From Sphingopyxis sp. LC363 (lineage in GTDB: Bacteria > Pseudomonadota > Alphaproteobacteria > Sphingomonadales > Sphingomonadaceae): a stretch of DNA of 64,000 nt. Location of the stretch: the NCBI RefSeq assembly GCF_000756385.1, contig NZ_JNFC01000008.1, positions 1-64,000 on the forward strand, read 5' to 3'. A program made the translations under genes and the position numbers. Below, piece by piece: positions 16,107 to 25,020 of the stretch (within the stretch, counting starts at the first letter, position 1; the number at the start of each line of letters is the position of its first letter). Below the pieces are notes generated by a model. That model worked only from the letters and a program-made list of their open reading frames with translations. It did not search any database and was not told where the DNA came from.

Positions 16107-18929
16107 ATGACCAGATCAACGCCGATCGTATCGACCGCGGCGCTCGCCACCGCGCTGCTTTGGAGCGCGCCCGCGCTGGCGCAGGACGCGCCGCCCGCGC
16201 CCGCCGCCGAAACCTATGCCGACGCCGAGATCACCGTGACCGGCAGCCGCATCCAGCGCGACGGCTTCCGCGCCCCGACCCCGCTCACCGTGCTCAATTC
16301 GGAGGATATCGAAAGTTCGGCGCCGGCGAATATCGCCGACTATGTCAACGACATCCCCTCGCTCGTCGGCAGCGTCACGCCCGCGAGCTCGAACCTCAAC
16401 ATCAGCGCGGGCACCGCCGGGGTCAACGCGCTTAACTTGCGCGCGCTCGGCACCGCGCGCACGCTCGTACTGCTCGACGGTCAGCGTTCGGTCGGGTCGA
16501 CGATGACCGGGCTGGTCGATGTGAACACCTTTCCGCAAGGCCTGATCAAGAGCGTCGAGATCGTCACCGGCGGCGCCTCGGCTGCCTATGGCTCCGACGC
16601 CGTGTCGGGCGTCGTCAACTTCATCCTCGACAAGGACTACACCGGGATCAAGGGATCGGCCGAATATGGCATCACTACCTATGGCGACGCTCCCAGCTAT
16701 CGCGCGACGCTGACCGCCGGCACCGCCTTTGCCGGCGGACGCGGCCACTTGCTGCTCAACGGCGAGATCGCGATCAAGGACGGGCTGCACAGCGTGCCGC
16801 GCGACTGGAACCAGCGCGGGTCGTACATGATCACCAACCCCGCCTATGCCGCGGGCAACGGCGAACCCGAGCGGCTCGTCGTGTCGGGCGCGGGGCTCAG
16901 CCTCGCGACGCCGGGCGGGATCATCACCGACACCGCGCTGCGCGGCACCGTTTTCGGCCCCGGCGGAGCGGTCGGCCAGTTCGACTATGGCACCGTGCGC
17001 GACCCGTGGATGATCGGCGGCGACTGGGAATCGACGCAGGTGAACAGCTTCCAGTCGCTCGACCCGGCCGAAAACCGCAAGAGCCTGTTCGGGCGCCTCA
17101 GCTTCGAGGTTTCCGACGGGCTCAACCTCTTCGTCCAGGCCTCCTACGCCAAGTCGAAGAATCTCGGACACCTCGGCATCCAGCTCAACCAGGGCAATGT
17201 CACGATCAAATCGGACAATGCCTTCCTGCCGCAATCGGTGCGCGACGAACTGGCGCTTCAGGGGATTCCCGAGTTCAAGCTCGGCACGACCAACGCCAAT
17301 CTGCCGGTCCGCAAGAATGACACGCGGCGCGAATTGCAACGCTATGTCGTCGGCGCCAACGGCGAATTCGACCTTTTCGGATCGAGCGCGCGCTGGGACG
17401 TCTATTATCAGAAGGGGATCAGCCGCACCCGCGAAATGGCGCGCGACATCAGCAACAATGCGCGCCTCGCGCTCGCGCAGGATGCGGTGTTCGCCCCCGC
17501 GGGCAACGCGCTCGGCGTGCCCGCGGGCACGATCGTCTGCCGCTCGTCGCTCACCAGCCCCGACAATGGCTGCGTGCCGTTCAACCGCATCGGTATCGGC
17601 ACCGCGAGCCAAGAAGGGCTAGACTATGTGCTCGGCAACCCGTTCCGCCGCCAGAAATTCCAGCAGGACGTATTCGCCGCCAACCTGTCGTTCGACGCCT
17701 TCGAGCTGCCCGCGGGGCCGGTGTCGGTCGCGATCGGCGGCGAGCACCGGCGCGAGAAGGTGTCGGGCGAAGTGGCCGACGAGTTCCGGTCGGGCTGGTT
17801 CGTCGGCAATTTCCTGCCCAGCTTCGGCTCCTACAATGTCAGCGAGGCCTATCTCGAACTCGCGGTTCCGGTGTTCGAGGGGCTCGATCTCAACGGCGCG
17901 GTGCGCGGCACCGACTATTCGACCTCGGGCTATGTCACGACATGGAAGGCGGGGCTGACCTGGGAACCCATCCCCGACATCCGCTTCCGCGCGACGCGAT
18001 CGCGCGACATCCGCGCGCCCAACCTCGGCGAATTGTTCACCGCGGGATCGACGCGCATCAATGTGCTGCTCGACCCGACGCAAGATGATGCGTCGGTGCA
18101 ATTCGCCGGAACAACGCGCGGCAACCCGTTGCTCGACCCCGAAAAGGCCGACCAATGGGGCGTCGGCGTGGTGCTGCAGCCGCGTTTCATTCCCGGCCTC
18201 GCGCTGTCGGCCGACTATTATGACATCAAGATCAACGGCGCGATCGGCACCGTCGCGGCGCAAACGATCGTCGACCGCTGCGCCGAAGGCGTGCAGGCCT
18301 TTTGCACGGCCGTAGTGCGCGGCCCCAATGCTTTCGGCAACAACCTCCAGGTCTTTGAAAGCCCGTTCAACTTCGCGGTTCAGCGTGCGACGGGGATCGA
18401 CTTCGAAGGCTCCTACCGGATGCCCGTCGGCAGCGGCGACCTGACGCTGCGCGCGATGGCGACGCGCTATATCAAGAATTATTTCGACAATGGCATCGAT
18501 GCGCCGACCGACACGGTGGGACAGAATGCGCCCGGCGGGACGCCCAAATGGCTTTACCGCATCCAGGCCAATTGGGCGACCGACGACTTCAACTTCAACC
18601 TGACGGGGCGCGGCATTTCGAGCGGCGTTTATGACACCAGCTTCGTCGAATGCACCTCGGGCTGCCCGGCGTCGACGGTCACCAACCGGACGATCAACGA
18701 CAATCATATCGCGGGCGCCTTCTATCTCGACACGTCATTGACCTTCGACGTCGCGATGGCGGGCAAGGAGCTCGAATTCTATCTCGCGGTGAACAACCTC
18801 TTGAACAAGGATCCCGCGATCGTCGCGCCCGGGCCGGCGGGCAGCGCCTATGCGACGCCGGCGACCAACCAGACGCTCTATGACCTGCTCGGGCGCACCT
18901 ATCGCGTCGGCATCCGCTTCAAGCTGTGA
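16107..18929 (+). CDS. TonB-dependent outer-membrane receptor (D-amino-acid locus)
   Basis: 940 aa. Signal peptide to about residue 25 (ending ALA), then ITVTGSRI as a TonB-box-like start of the plug, then the plug (VEIVTGGASAAYGSDAVSG) and a long barrel ending VGIRFKL. This is the proline/peptide-type receptor style common in sphingomonads, different from the carbohydrate type at 7580. The ATG at 16107 has AAGGGG upstream. It lies between two N-acyl-D-amino-acid deacylases and is 82 bp after the first; a small GC hairpin (16037-16053) is in the gap. Likely cargo is an acylated D-amino acid or D-residue peptide, inferred from context. Confidence 0.88.
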   Translation: MTRSTPIVSTAALATALLWSAPALAQDAPPAPAAETYADAEITVTGSRIQRDGFRAPTPLTVLNSEDIESSAPANIADYVNDIPSLVGSVTPASSNLNISAGTAGVNALNLRALGTARTLVLLDGQRSVGSTMTGLVDVNTFPQGLIKSVEIVTGGASAAYGSDAVSGVVNFILDKDYTGIKGSAEYGITTYGDAPSYRATLTAGTAFAGGRGHLLLNGEIAIKDGLHSVPRDWNQRGSYMITNPAYAAGNGEPERLVVSGAGLSLATPGGIITDTALRGTVFGPGGAVGQFDYGTVRDPWMIGGDWESTQVNSFQSLDPAENRKSLFGRLSFEVSDGLNLFVQASYAKSKNLGHLGIQLNQGNVTIKSDNAFLPQSVRDELALQGIPEFKLGTTNANLPVRKNDTRRELQRYVVGANGEFDLFGSSARWDVYYQKGISRTREMARDISNNARLALAQDAVFAPAGNALGVPAGTIVCRSSLTSPDNGCVPFNRIGIGTASQEGLDYVLGNPFRRQKFQQDVFAANLSFDAFELPAGPVSVAIGGEHRREKVSGEVADEFRSGWFVGNFLPSFGSYNVSEAYLELAVPVFEGLDLNGAVRGTDYSTSGYVTTWKAGLTWEPIPDIRFRATRSRDIRAPNLGELFTAGSTRINVLLDPTQDDASVQFAGTTRGNPLLDPEKADQWGVGVVLQPRFIPGLALSADYYDIKINGAIGTVAAQTIVDRCAEGVQAFCTAVVRGPNAFGNNLQVFESPFNFAVQRATGIDFEGSYRMPVGSGDLTLRAMATRYIKNYFDNGIDAPTDTVGQNAPGGTPKWLYRIQANWATDDFNFNLTGRGISSGVYDTSFVECTSGCPASTVTNRTINDNHIAGAFYLDTSLTFDVAMAGKELEFYLAVNNLLNKDPAIVAPGPAGSAYATPATNQTLYDLLGRTYRVGIRFKL

Positions 18930-18943
18930 CGAAAGGACGGTCG

Positions 18944-20518
18944 ATGAAACGCCTGACGCTCTCGCTCGCGGCGCTGCTCGCCACCACCGCGCCCGCCCTC
19001 GCCCAGCATTATGACGTGCTGATCCGCGGCGGCACGCTCTACGACGGCACGGGCGCGCCCGCGCGCACCGCCGATGTCGCCATCACGGGCGATCGCATCG
19101 CGGCGGTGGGGGCGATCCCGGAAGGAGCGACCGCGACGACGCTGGTCGATGCCGCCGGCCGGATCGTCGCGCCGGGCTTCATCGATCCCCATTCGCACGC
19201 GGCGCCGAACATCCAGACGAGGGAGCTCGCCGCCGCGTTGCCGATGCTGCATCAGGGGATCACGACGCTGGCGATCAACCCCGATGGCGGCGGGCCAGCC
19301 GAACTCGGTCCGCAGATCGCCGACCTCAAGACCAATATTCCCGGCGTCAACGTCATCCCGCTGATCGGCCACAACGCGGTGCGGCGCGCGGTGATGGGAG
19401 ATGTCGCGCGCCTCGCCCACGCCGATGAGCAGGCAAAGATGGAGGGGCTGGTCACCGCGGCGATGGCGGCGGGCGCCTATGGCCTGTCCGACGGCCCCTT
19501 CTACATTCCCGGCAAATATTCGAACACCGCCGAAATCGTCGGGCTCGCGAAGGCCGCGGCGCGTTTCCCCGGCGCCTTCTACATCAGCCATATCCGCGAC
19601 GAGGGCAATTACGACATCGGCGTCGTCGCCGCGGTCGACGAAGTGATCACCGTCGCGCGCGAGGCGAAAATTCCGGGCGTCGTTACCCATATCAAGGTGC
19701 TGGGGCCGCAGGTCTGGGGCAAGTCGGCCGACGTCATCGCGCATATCGAAAAAGCGCGCGCCGGAGGGCTCGAAATCTGGGCCGACCAATATCCCTATTC
19801 GGCATCGGGATCGAGCCTGATGGCCTCGCTCGTTCCCGGCTGGGCGCAGGAGGGCGGCGCGGCGGCGCTCGCCAAGCGGCTGCAGGATCCGGCGATGCGC
19901 GCGAAGATCCGCGCCGAGATGGTGCCCAACCTCGAACGGCGCGCGGGACCGCACGCGCTGATGATCCGCAGCTTCGCGCCCGATCCCTCGCTCGAGGGCA
20001 AGAGGCTCGACGAGGTCGGCCGGATCAAGGACATGGACCCGCTCGACGCCGCGATCGAGATGCTGATCGCCGGCGGCGCGCCGACGGTGTCGTTCAACAT
20101 GAGCGACGCCGATGTCGAGGCCTTCATGCGCCAGCCGTGGACGATGACCTCGACCGATGGCGGGCTGCCGCATTTCGGCAAGACGTCCGAGCATCCGCGC
20201 GCCTATGGCGCTTTCCCGCGCAAGCTGCGAGGCTATGTGCTCGACAAGCCGGTGATCCCGATGGCGCAGGCGATCCATGCCGCAACCGGCCTGCCAGCTA
20301 AAATCCTCGGCGTCCCCGATCGCGGCCTGCTGCGCGAAGGGGCGTTCGCCGATGTGATCGTCTTCGATCCCGACAAGATACGCGACCTTGCGACCTATGA
20401 ACGGCCGCACGCCTATTCGGTCGGCGTCGATTATGTTTTCGTCAACGGCAAGGCGGCGCTGGCGAAGGGCAGGCCCACCGCCGATCGCCATGGCCGCGTG
20501 CTGCTGCGGCCGCGCTGA
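18944..20518 (+). CDS. Exported N-acyl-D-amino-acid deacylase (amidohydrolase superfamily), copy 2
   Basis: 524 aa with signal peptide (residues 1-20, ending ALA). GFIDPHSH (His83/His85), SHIRDEGNY, VVTHIKVLG, WADQYPYSASG and a C-terminal DVIVFDP block are those of D-aminoacylases. The ATG at 18944 is preceded by AAAGGACGG; a GTG at 18926 overlapping the receptor stop is less likely since it precedes the signal peptide. Only 14 bp separate it from the TonB receptor, so they form one transcript. Two divergent copies suggest different acyl or side-chain preference. Confidence 0.85.
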   Translation: MKRLTLSLAALLATTAPALAQHYDVLIRGGTLYDGTGAPARTADVAITGDRIAAVGAIPEGATATTLVDAAGRIVAPGFIDPHSHAAPNIQTRELAAALPMLHQGITTLAINPDGGGPAELGPQIADLKTNIPGVNVIPLIGHNAVRRAVMGDVARLAHADEQAKMEGLVTAAMAAGAYGLSDGPFYIPGKYSNTAEIVGLAKAAARFPGAFYISHIRDEGNYDIGVVAAVDEVITVAREAKIPGVVTHIKVLGPQVWGKSADVIAHIEKARAGGLEIWADQYPYSASGSSLMASLVPGWAQEGGAAALAKRLQDPAMRAKIRAEMVPNLERRAGPHALMIRSFAPDPSLEGKRLDEVGRIKDMDPLDAAIEMLIAGGAPTVSFNMSDADVEAFMRQPWTMTSTDGGLPHFGKTSEHPRAYGAFPRKLRGYVLDKPVIPMAQAIHAATGLPAKILGVPDRGLLREGAFADVIVFDPDKIRDLATYERPHAYSVGVDYVFVNGKAALAKGRPTADRHGRVLLRPR

Positions 20519-20587
20519 CGCCGGAACCCCGCGGTGCTGCATTGAAAATATCTTGCCGCAGGCCGGGGCACGGTTAGGGTCTGAACC

Positions 20588-21481
20588 ATGCCGGGGATGA
20601 ATCTGCGCCATATCGAGATATTCCACGCGGTCTATACCAACGGGTCGGTCAGCGCCGCCGCGCGCGCGCTCAATATTTCGCAGCCGTCGGTGTCGAAGAC
20701 GCTGCGCCACGCCGAATCGATCCTCGGCTTTCCGCTGTTCGAACGCTCGGCGGGGCGCCTCGTCGCGACCGACGACGCGCACGCGCTGTTCGCCGAGGTC
20801 AGCGAGATCCAAGATCGCGTTCACGCGCTGCGCGAAGGTGCGCGCAATCTGCGACGCGGCGCGGGGATGAAGCTGCGCATCTCGGCGCTTCCGTCGCTGG
20901 CGCTCGGCGTCCTCCCCGAAGCCGTCGCGCGCTTCCTCATCAGCCACCCGCACGTCAATTTCGACCTGCAGACGGTCCACCACGACGATCTGGTCCGCAA
21001 GCTCCAGGAACGCGAAACCGACGTCGCGATCGCGGTCGAAGTGCCGCAGAACGCGCCGATCGGCAGCCGCTGGCTGGGCGAAGGCGAACTGGTCGTTCTC
21101 TACCGCGAAGCCGACATTCCCGACGCCCCGCCGCGCCTCGCGCTCGGGAACTTGCGCGAACATCGCTTCATCAGCGTCGCGGCGAGCGGGCCGATCGGAG
21201 AGATATTCGTCGAAGAACAGCGCCGGCTCGGGCTCGAATTCGACCATGCGATGTCGGCGCGCACCTTCTATATCGCGACCGCGCTCGTTCGCGCGGGCGT
21301 CGGGCTGACGGTCGTCGACAGCTTCACCGCGCAGGCCGCGCTGGCGCCGGGGCTGGCGATCCGCCCGCTGACGCCGCCGCTGACTTTCGACCTTTATGCG
21401 ATGTATTATCACAATCGCCCCCCCACCGCGCTGACGACCGACTTCCTGAAAGTCGTGGCAGAAATCATCGACGGGATATAG
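20588..21481 (+). CDS. LysR-family transcriptional regulator
   Basis: 297 aa. The N-terminal winged HTH has NLRHIEIFHAV, GSVSAAARALNISQPSVSKTLRHAE and LGFPLFERSAGR, the LysR consensus. A periplasmic-binding-protein-like effector domain follows. It lies in the same direction, 69 bp after the second deacylase, and precedes the symporter. It probably controls this D-amino-acid locus with a D-amino acid or its N-acyl form as co-inducer. Translation may start at 20588 or at the internal ATG 20597. Confidence 0.88.
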   Translation: MPGMNLRHIEIFHAVYTNGSVSAAARALNISQPSVSKTLRHAESILGFPLFERSAGRLVATDDAHALFAEVSEIQDRVHALREGARNLRRGAGMKLRISALPSLALGVLPEAVARFLISHPHVNFDLQTVHHDDLVRKLQERETDVAIAVEVPQNAPIGSRWLGEGELVVLYREADIPDAPPRLALGNLREHRFISVAASGPIGEIFVEEQRRLGLEFDHAMSARTFYIATALVRAGVGLTVVDSFTAQAALAPGLAIRPLTPPLTFDLYAMYYHNRPPTALTTDFLKVVAEIIDGI

Positions 21482-21594
21482 CGACGGGTTATGGATAGAC
21501 GCACATTCGCTATGCCGTCCGGGCAGCGAGCCCGACTAGGCTTGCCGGCCATGACTTGTCTTCCATCCCATCCCGCCCGACGGGCGGCCGGACG

Positions 21595-22839
21595 ATGATG
21601 CGGCGCTGGTTCGCCATTCCGCTCTGGAAGCGCGTGCTCGGCGGGCTGGTGCTCGGACTGCTGCTCGCGCTCGTCTGGCCCGAAGCGGCGCCGAAAGTCG
21701 CGGTGTTCGGCGACCTGTTCGTGCGCGCGATCCGGATGCTTGTCGCGCCGATCGTTCTTGTCACCATCGCGGCCGGGATCACCTCGCTCGCCGATCCCAA
21801 GCGCCTCGGTCCGCTCGGCGGGCGGACGGTCGGGCTGTTCGCGCTGACGACGGCGATCGCGGTATCGGTCGGCATGGCGGTCGCGCTGCTCGTCGAGCCG
21901 GGCGTCGCCGCCCCCGTCGGCACCGCGGCACCGAAGGCGCTGGGCGACCCGGTGCCGCTCTACGACCAGCTTGTCGGCATCATCCCGCTCAACATCGTAG
22001 ACGCCTTGGCGAAAGGCGACATGCTGGCGCTGATCTTCGTCGCGATCCTCGTCGGCGTCGGCACCGTGCTCACGGGCGAGGCGGGCAAGCCGTTCGCCGG
22101 CCTGTTGCAGTCGCTGTCGGCGGTGCTGCTGAAGATCGTCGGGCTGGTGATGGAGGCGACCCCGATCGGCGTGTTCGCGCTGATCGCCAACGCCGTCGCC
22201 GCGAATGGCTCCGCGGTCTTCGTCAACATCGGCTGGCTGGCGCTGGCCGTCGTCCTGGGGTCGGCGATCCAGATCGTCCTCGTCCACAGCCTGATCCTGC
22301 GGCTGCTCGCGCGTCTGCCCGTCCTCACCTTCTTTCGCGGCATCGTCGATGCACTCGTCGTCGCCTTTTCGACCGCCTCGTCATCGGCGACCTTGCCGGT
22401 TGCGATGACCGTCGCGGGCAAGAACCTCGGCATATCATCGAGCGTCTATTCGACCGTGCTGCCGCTCGGCGCGAGCATCGGCAAGGACGGCACCGCCATG
22501 TATGTCGGGCTGCTCAGCATCTTCAGCCTGCAGGCCTTTGGCGTGCCGATCGACGCGGGGACCCTCGCGATCGTGCTGCTGACCGGCGCGCTCGCCGCCT
22601 TCGGCACCGCCCCCGTTCCCTCGGCGTCGCTCTTCATGCTCGCCGCGGTGCTTTCGGCGGTCGGGGTTCCGCCCGAACAGACCGCGCTGATCGTCGGCTT
22701 CGTGCTTCCCTTCGACCGGTTGCTCGACATGACGCGCACGGTGCCGAGCGCCAGCGCCAACCTGACCGTCGCAACCACCGTCGCGCGCTGGGAAGGCGAG
22801 CTCGACCAGGCCGTCTATCGCGCGCCGCCGCGACGCTAG
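21595..22839 (+). CDS. Dicarboxylate/amino-acid:cation symporter family (DAACS) transporter
   Basis: About 414 aa, inner membrane. It has the glutamate-transporter architecture: six N-terminal helices, hairpin HP1 with STASSSATLPV, helix 7, HP2 and helix 8 with DRLLDMTRT. Two normally conserved ligand/cation motifs differ: GKDGTAMY replaces the usual NMDGT in helix 7, and SASANLT replaces the NVxGD part of helix 8. The substrate may therefore not be a standard dicarboxylate. Location beside dgcNA and deacylases suggests import of D-Glu or N-acetyl-Glu. ATG 21595 or 21598; a TTG at 21556 would add a short hydrophilic tail. Confidence 0.83.
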   Translation: MMRRWFAIPLWKRVLGGLVLGLLLALVWPEAAPKVAVFGDLFVRAIRMLVAPIVLVTIAAGITSLADPKRLGPLGGRTVGLFALTTAIAVSVGMAVALLVEPGVAAPVGTAAPKALGDPVPLYDQLVGIIPLNIVDALAKGDMLALIFVAILVGVGTVLTGEAGKPFAGLLQSLSAVLLKIVGLVMEATPIGVFALIANAVAANGSAVFVNIGWLALAVVLGSAIQIVLVHSLILRLLARLPVLTFFRGIVDALVVAFSTASSSATLPVAMTVAGKNLGISSSVYSTVLPLGASIGKDGTAMYVGLLSIFSLQAFGVPIDAGTLAIVLLTGALAAFGTAPVPSASLFMLAAVLSAVGVPPEQTALIVGFVLPFDRLLDMTRTVPSASANLTVATTVARWEGELDQAVYRAPPRR

Positions 22840-22864
22840 ACGGCACGATCATTCCAAATTGAAT

Positions 22865-22943
22865 CGTCATCCCGGCGAAGGCCCGGGATCTCGCCGGTGC
22901 GTCAGGCCGGGGCGATGAGATCCCGGCCTTCGCCGGGATGACG
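22865..22943. repeat. Intergenic inverted repeat (REP/MITE-like), copy A
   Basis: Two arms of about 30 bp, both beginning or ending CGTCATCCCGGCGAAGG, are inverted around a 15-bp centre; one arm has a single extra C. The same arms occur at 43033-43110. It lies between the convergent DAACS transporter and GH97 gene and can form a long hairpin, so it may also act as a bidirectional transcript end. Such CGTCATCCC-GGCGAAGGCCGGGATCTC palindromes are common between sphingomonad genes. Confidence 0.8.
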
Positions 22944-22974
22944 GGATAAATGACGCGTTCCAGAGTCCTTCGAA

Positions 22975-25020
22975 CTATTTCCCCGGCGCGACGCGCATCG
23001 CGGCGCCGCCGCCCGGGGCGAGCCATAGTTTATAGGTGTCGCCCTTCTTCACCTTGATCACCTCATAAGCGATCCGGTGTCGCGCTTCGTTGAGATAGGT
23101 GGCGCCCTCGCCGTCTTTCCAGATCGTCGCGGTATAGGTCTTGCCCGGGTCGAGGAAATCGAAGCTCAGCGTCAGCGTGCGTTCGGTCGCGTCATTGACC
23201 CCGCCGACATACCAGTCGGCGCTTTTGCGGTCCTTGCGCGCGAAGATCGCATAGTCGCCGACCTCGCCCGCGATCAGCTTGCTTTCGGCCCAGTCGGCCG
23301 GAACCGCCTTGATGAATTCGAGCTCGCGCGGATGCGCCTCGAGATTCTCGATGAAGTCGGCGGCCATCTGAATCGGCGAATAGAGGGCGAGATAGAGGCC
23401 GAGCTGCTTGGCGAGGGTCGACGCGAAGGGCGCCTTGTTCGAGCCTTCGAGGCTCAGCACCCCCGGCGTATAGTCCATCGGTCCCGAGAGCATGCGCGTG
23501 TAGACGAGCGTCGGTTCATGGTCGGGGCCGCTGCCGAAATCGCTCCACGCATTATATTCCATGCCGCGCGCGCCCTCACGCGCCACCCAGTTCGGATAGG
23601 TCCGGCGAAGCCCGGTATCCTTCACCGGCTCGTGCGGGTTGACGGCGACCTTGTACTTCGCCGCGGTCTGGACGACCTTCAGATGGTGCTGCACCTGGCG
23701 CTGGCCGTCGTGCCATTCCATGCGCGTCGTCCCCGGCGTGTCACCCGGCGCGATGATGCCACCGGCGTCGGCGACATAGCCGGTTTTCACCGCCTTGACG
23801 CCAAGCTCGCCATAAAGCTTCATCGCATCGTCGAGCTGCGCCTCGTAAACCGCGATATTGCCGCCGGTTTCATGATGACCGATCAGCGTCACGCCCTTCT
23901 TGCGCGCGTAATCGGTGACCGCCTTCAGGTCGAAATCGGGATAGGCTTCGGTGAAGCTGAACTCGTCGCCATGGCCGAACCAGTTGCCGTTCCAACCCTT
24001 ATTCCAGCCCTCGACGAGCACGCCGCCGAAGCCGTGCTTCGCAGCGAAGTCGATATATTGCTTGGTGCGTTCGGTGGTCGCGCCATGCTGCGGGCCTTCG
24101 GCCCAGCTCCACGGTCCGCGGATCATGCCCCACCAGATGCCGATATATTTCATCGGCTTAACCCAGCTGACATCGCCCAGCTTGTTCGGCTCGTTGAGGT
24201 TGAGTTCGAGATCGCTTTCGACGAGGCCCGCCGCATCGTCGGCGATGCGGATCGTTCGCCATGGGGTCGCGAACGGCAGGTCGCGGATGACGCGCGCGCC
24301 CTGCGACGACGGCGACAGGGTGGTGCGGAATTTCCGCCCCTCGACGCGTTTGAACCACATGCCCGCATAGTCGACGAGCGCGGCTTCGTGGAACGACAAG
24401 TGCGTGCCGTCGTCGAGCCGCATCGTGATCGGCGTGTGCGCGGTCGACACCGCGTCGATCGGAGTCTGTTGGTAAATCTGTTCGTAGCGGTTCCATTCGC
24501 CGCCGGTGATCCACCAGGCGGTGCCTTCGGGTGCGATATCGAACTCGGTGATTTCGTCGGCGATCTTGGCGGTCTGGAGTCCCGCCTGCTCGGGGAGTTC
24601 ATAGCGGAAGCCGATGCCGTCGTCGAACAGGCGGAAACGGACGTTCATCGCGTGTCCGCCCCAGCTTTCATTCTGGCGGAAGCGGATGAGCAGTTCGTTG
24701 TGGCGGTCGCTCACGAAGCGGCGTTCGCCCCACGGCTGTTCCCAGCGCGTGTCGCCGCTCGCGCGTTCGACGCTCTCGATCGCGAAACCGCGCTGGAGCG
24801 CGATGCCGTCGGTCAGCAGGAAACCGAGCTTCGACGGCGCGATCAGCAGCTTGCCCTTGCGCGTCAGCGACCAGGTCGGCCGCTGGTCGTTGTCGGTCGA
24901 CACGGTCAGCACGATGTTGCCGTCGGGCGACGCGGCGGTCTGCTGCGGCCGCGCGTCCTGCGCGACGGCAGGAACCGCGGCGGCGAGCAGCGGAAGGGCG
25001 ACGAACAGGCTACGCATCAT
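22975..25020 (-). CDS. Glycoside hydrolase family 97 alpha-glucosidase (SusB-like)
   Basis: 681 aa. Signal peptide (about 1-20, ending AVA), an N-terminal beta-sandwich of about 260 residues, the TIM barrel with GGVLVEGWNKGW, VNPHEP and ARGMEYNAW, and a C-terminal beta domain. The Glu residues in VNPHEP and GMEYN correspond in position to the base/acid carboxylates of inverting GH97 alpha-glucosidases such as SusB, so an inverting alpha-glucosidase is inferred. The start ATG (25020, or 25017) has AAGGA upstream and overlaps the GH13 gene end by 11 bp. Last gene of the maltodextrin operon; it would release glucose in the periplasm. Confidence 0.88.
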   Translation of the reverse strand: MMRSLFVALPLLAAAVPAVAQDARPQQTAASPDGNIVLTVSTDNDQRPTWSLTRKGKLLIAPSKLGFLLTDGIALQRGFAIESVERASGDTRWEQPWGERRFVSDRHNELLIRFRQNESWGGHAMNVRFRLFDDGIGFRYELPEQAGLQTAKIADEITEFDIAPEGTAWWITGGEWNRYEQIYQQTPIDAVSTAHTPITMRLDDGTHLSFHEAALVDYAGMWFKRVEGRKFRTTLSPSSQGARVIRDLPFATPWRTIRIADDAAGLVESDLELNLNEPNKLGDVSWVKPMKYIGIWWGMIRGPWSWAEGPQHGATTERTKQYIDFAAKHGFGGVLVEGWNKGWNGNWFGHGDEFSFTEAYPDFDLKAVTDYARKKGVTLIGHHETGGNIAVYEAQLDDAMKLYGELGVKAVKTGYVADAGGIIAPGDTPGTTRMEWHDGQRQVQHHLKVVQTAAKYKVAVNPHEPVKDTGLRRTYPNWVAREGARGMEYNAWSDFGSGPDHEPTLVYTRMLSGPMDYTPGVLSLEGSNKAPFASTLAKQLGLYLALYSPIQMAADFIENLEAHPRELEFIKAVPADWAESKLIAGEVGDYAIFARKDRKSADWYVGGVNDATERTLTLSFDFLDPGKTYTATIWKDGEGATYLNEARHRIAYEVIKVKKGDTYKLWLAPGGGAAMRVAPGK

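Noticed and set aside
18899..21412. 837-codon minus-strand open frame over the second deacylase and LysR gene
   Set aside because: Spans two well-supported genes on the other strand and has low-information Arg/Ala/Asp composition.
22865..22943. Hairpin repeats as a CRISPR array
   Set aside because: Only two arms per locus, no regular spacers, no cas genes.
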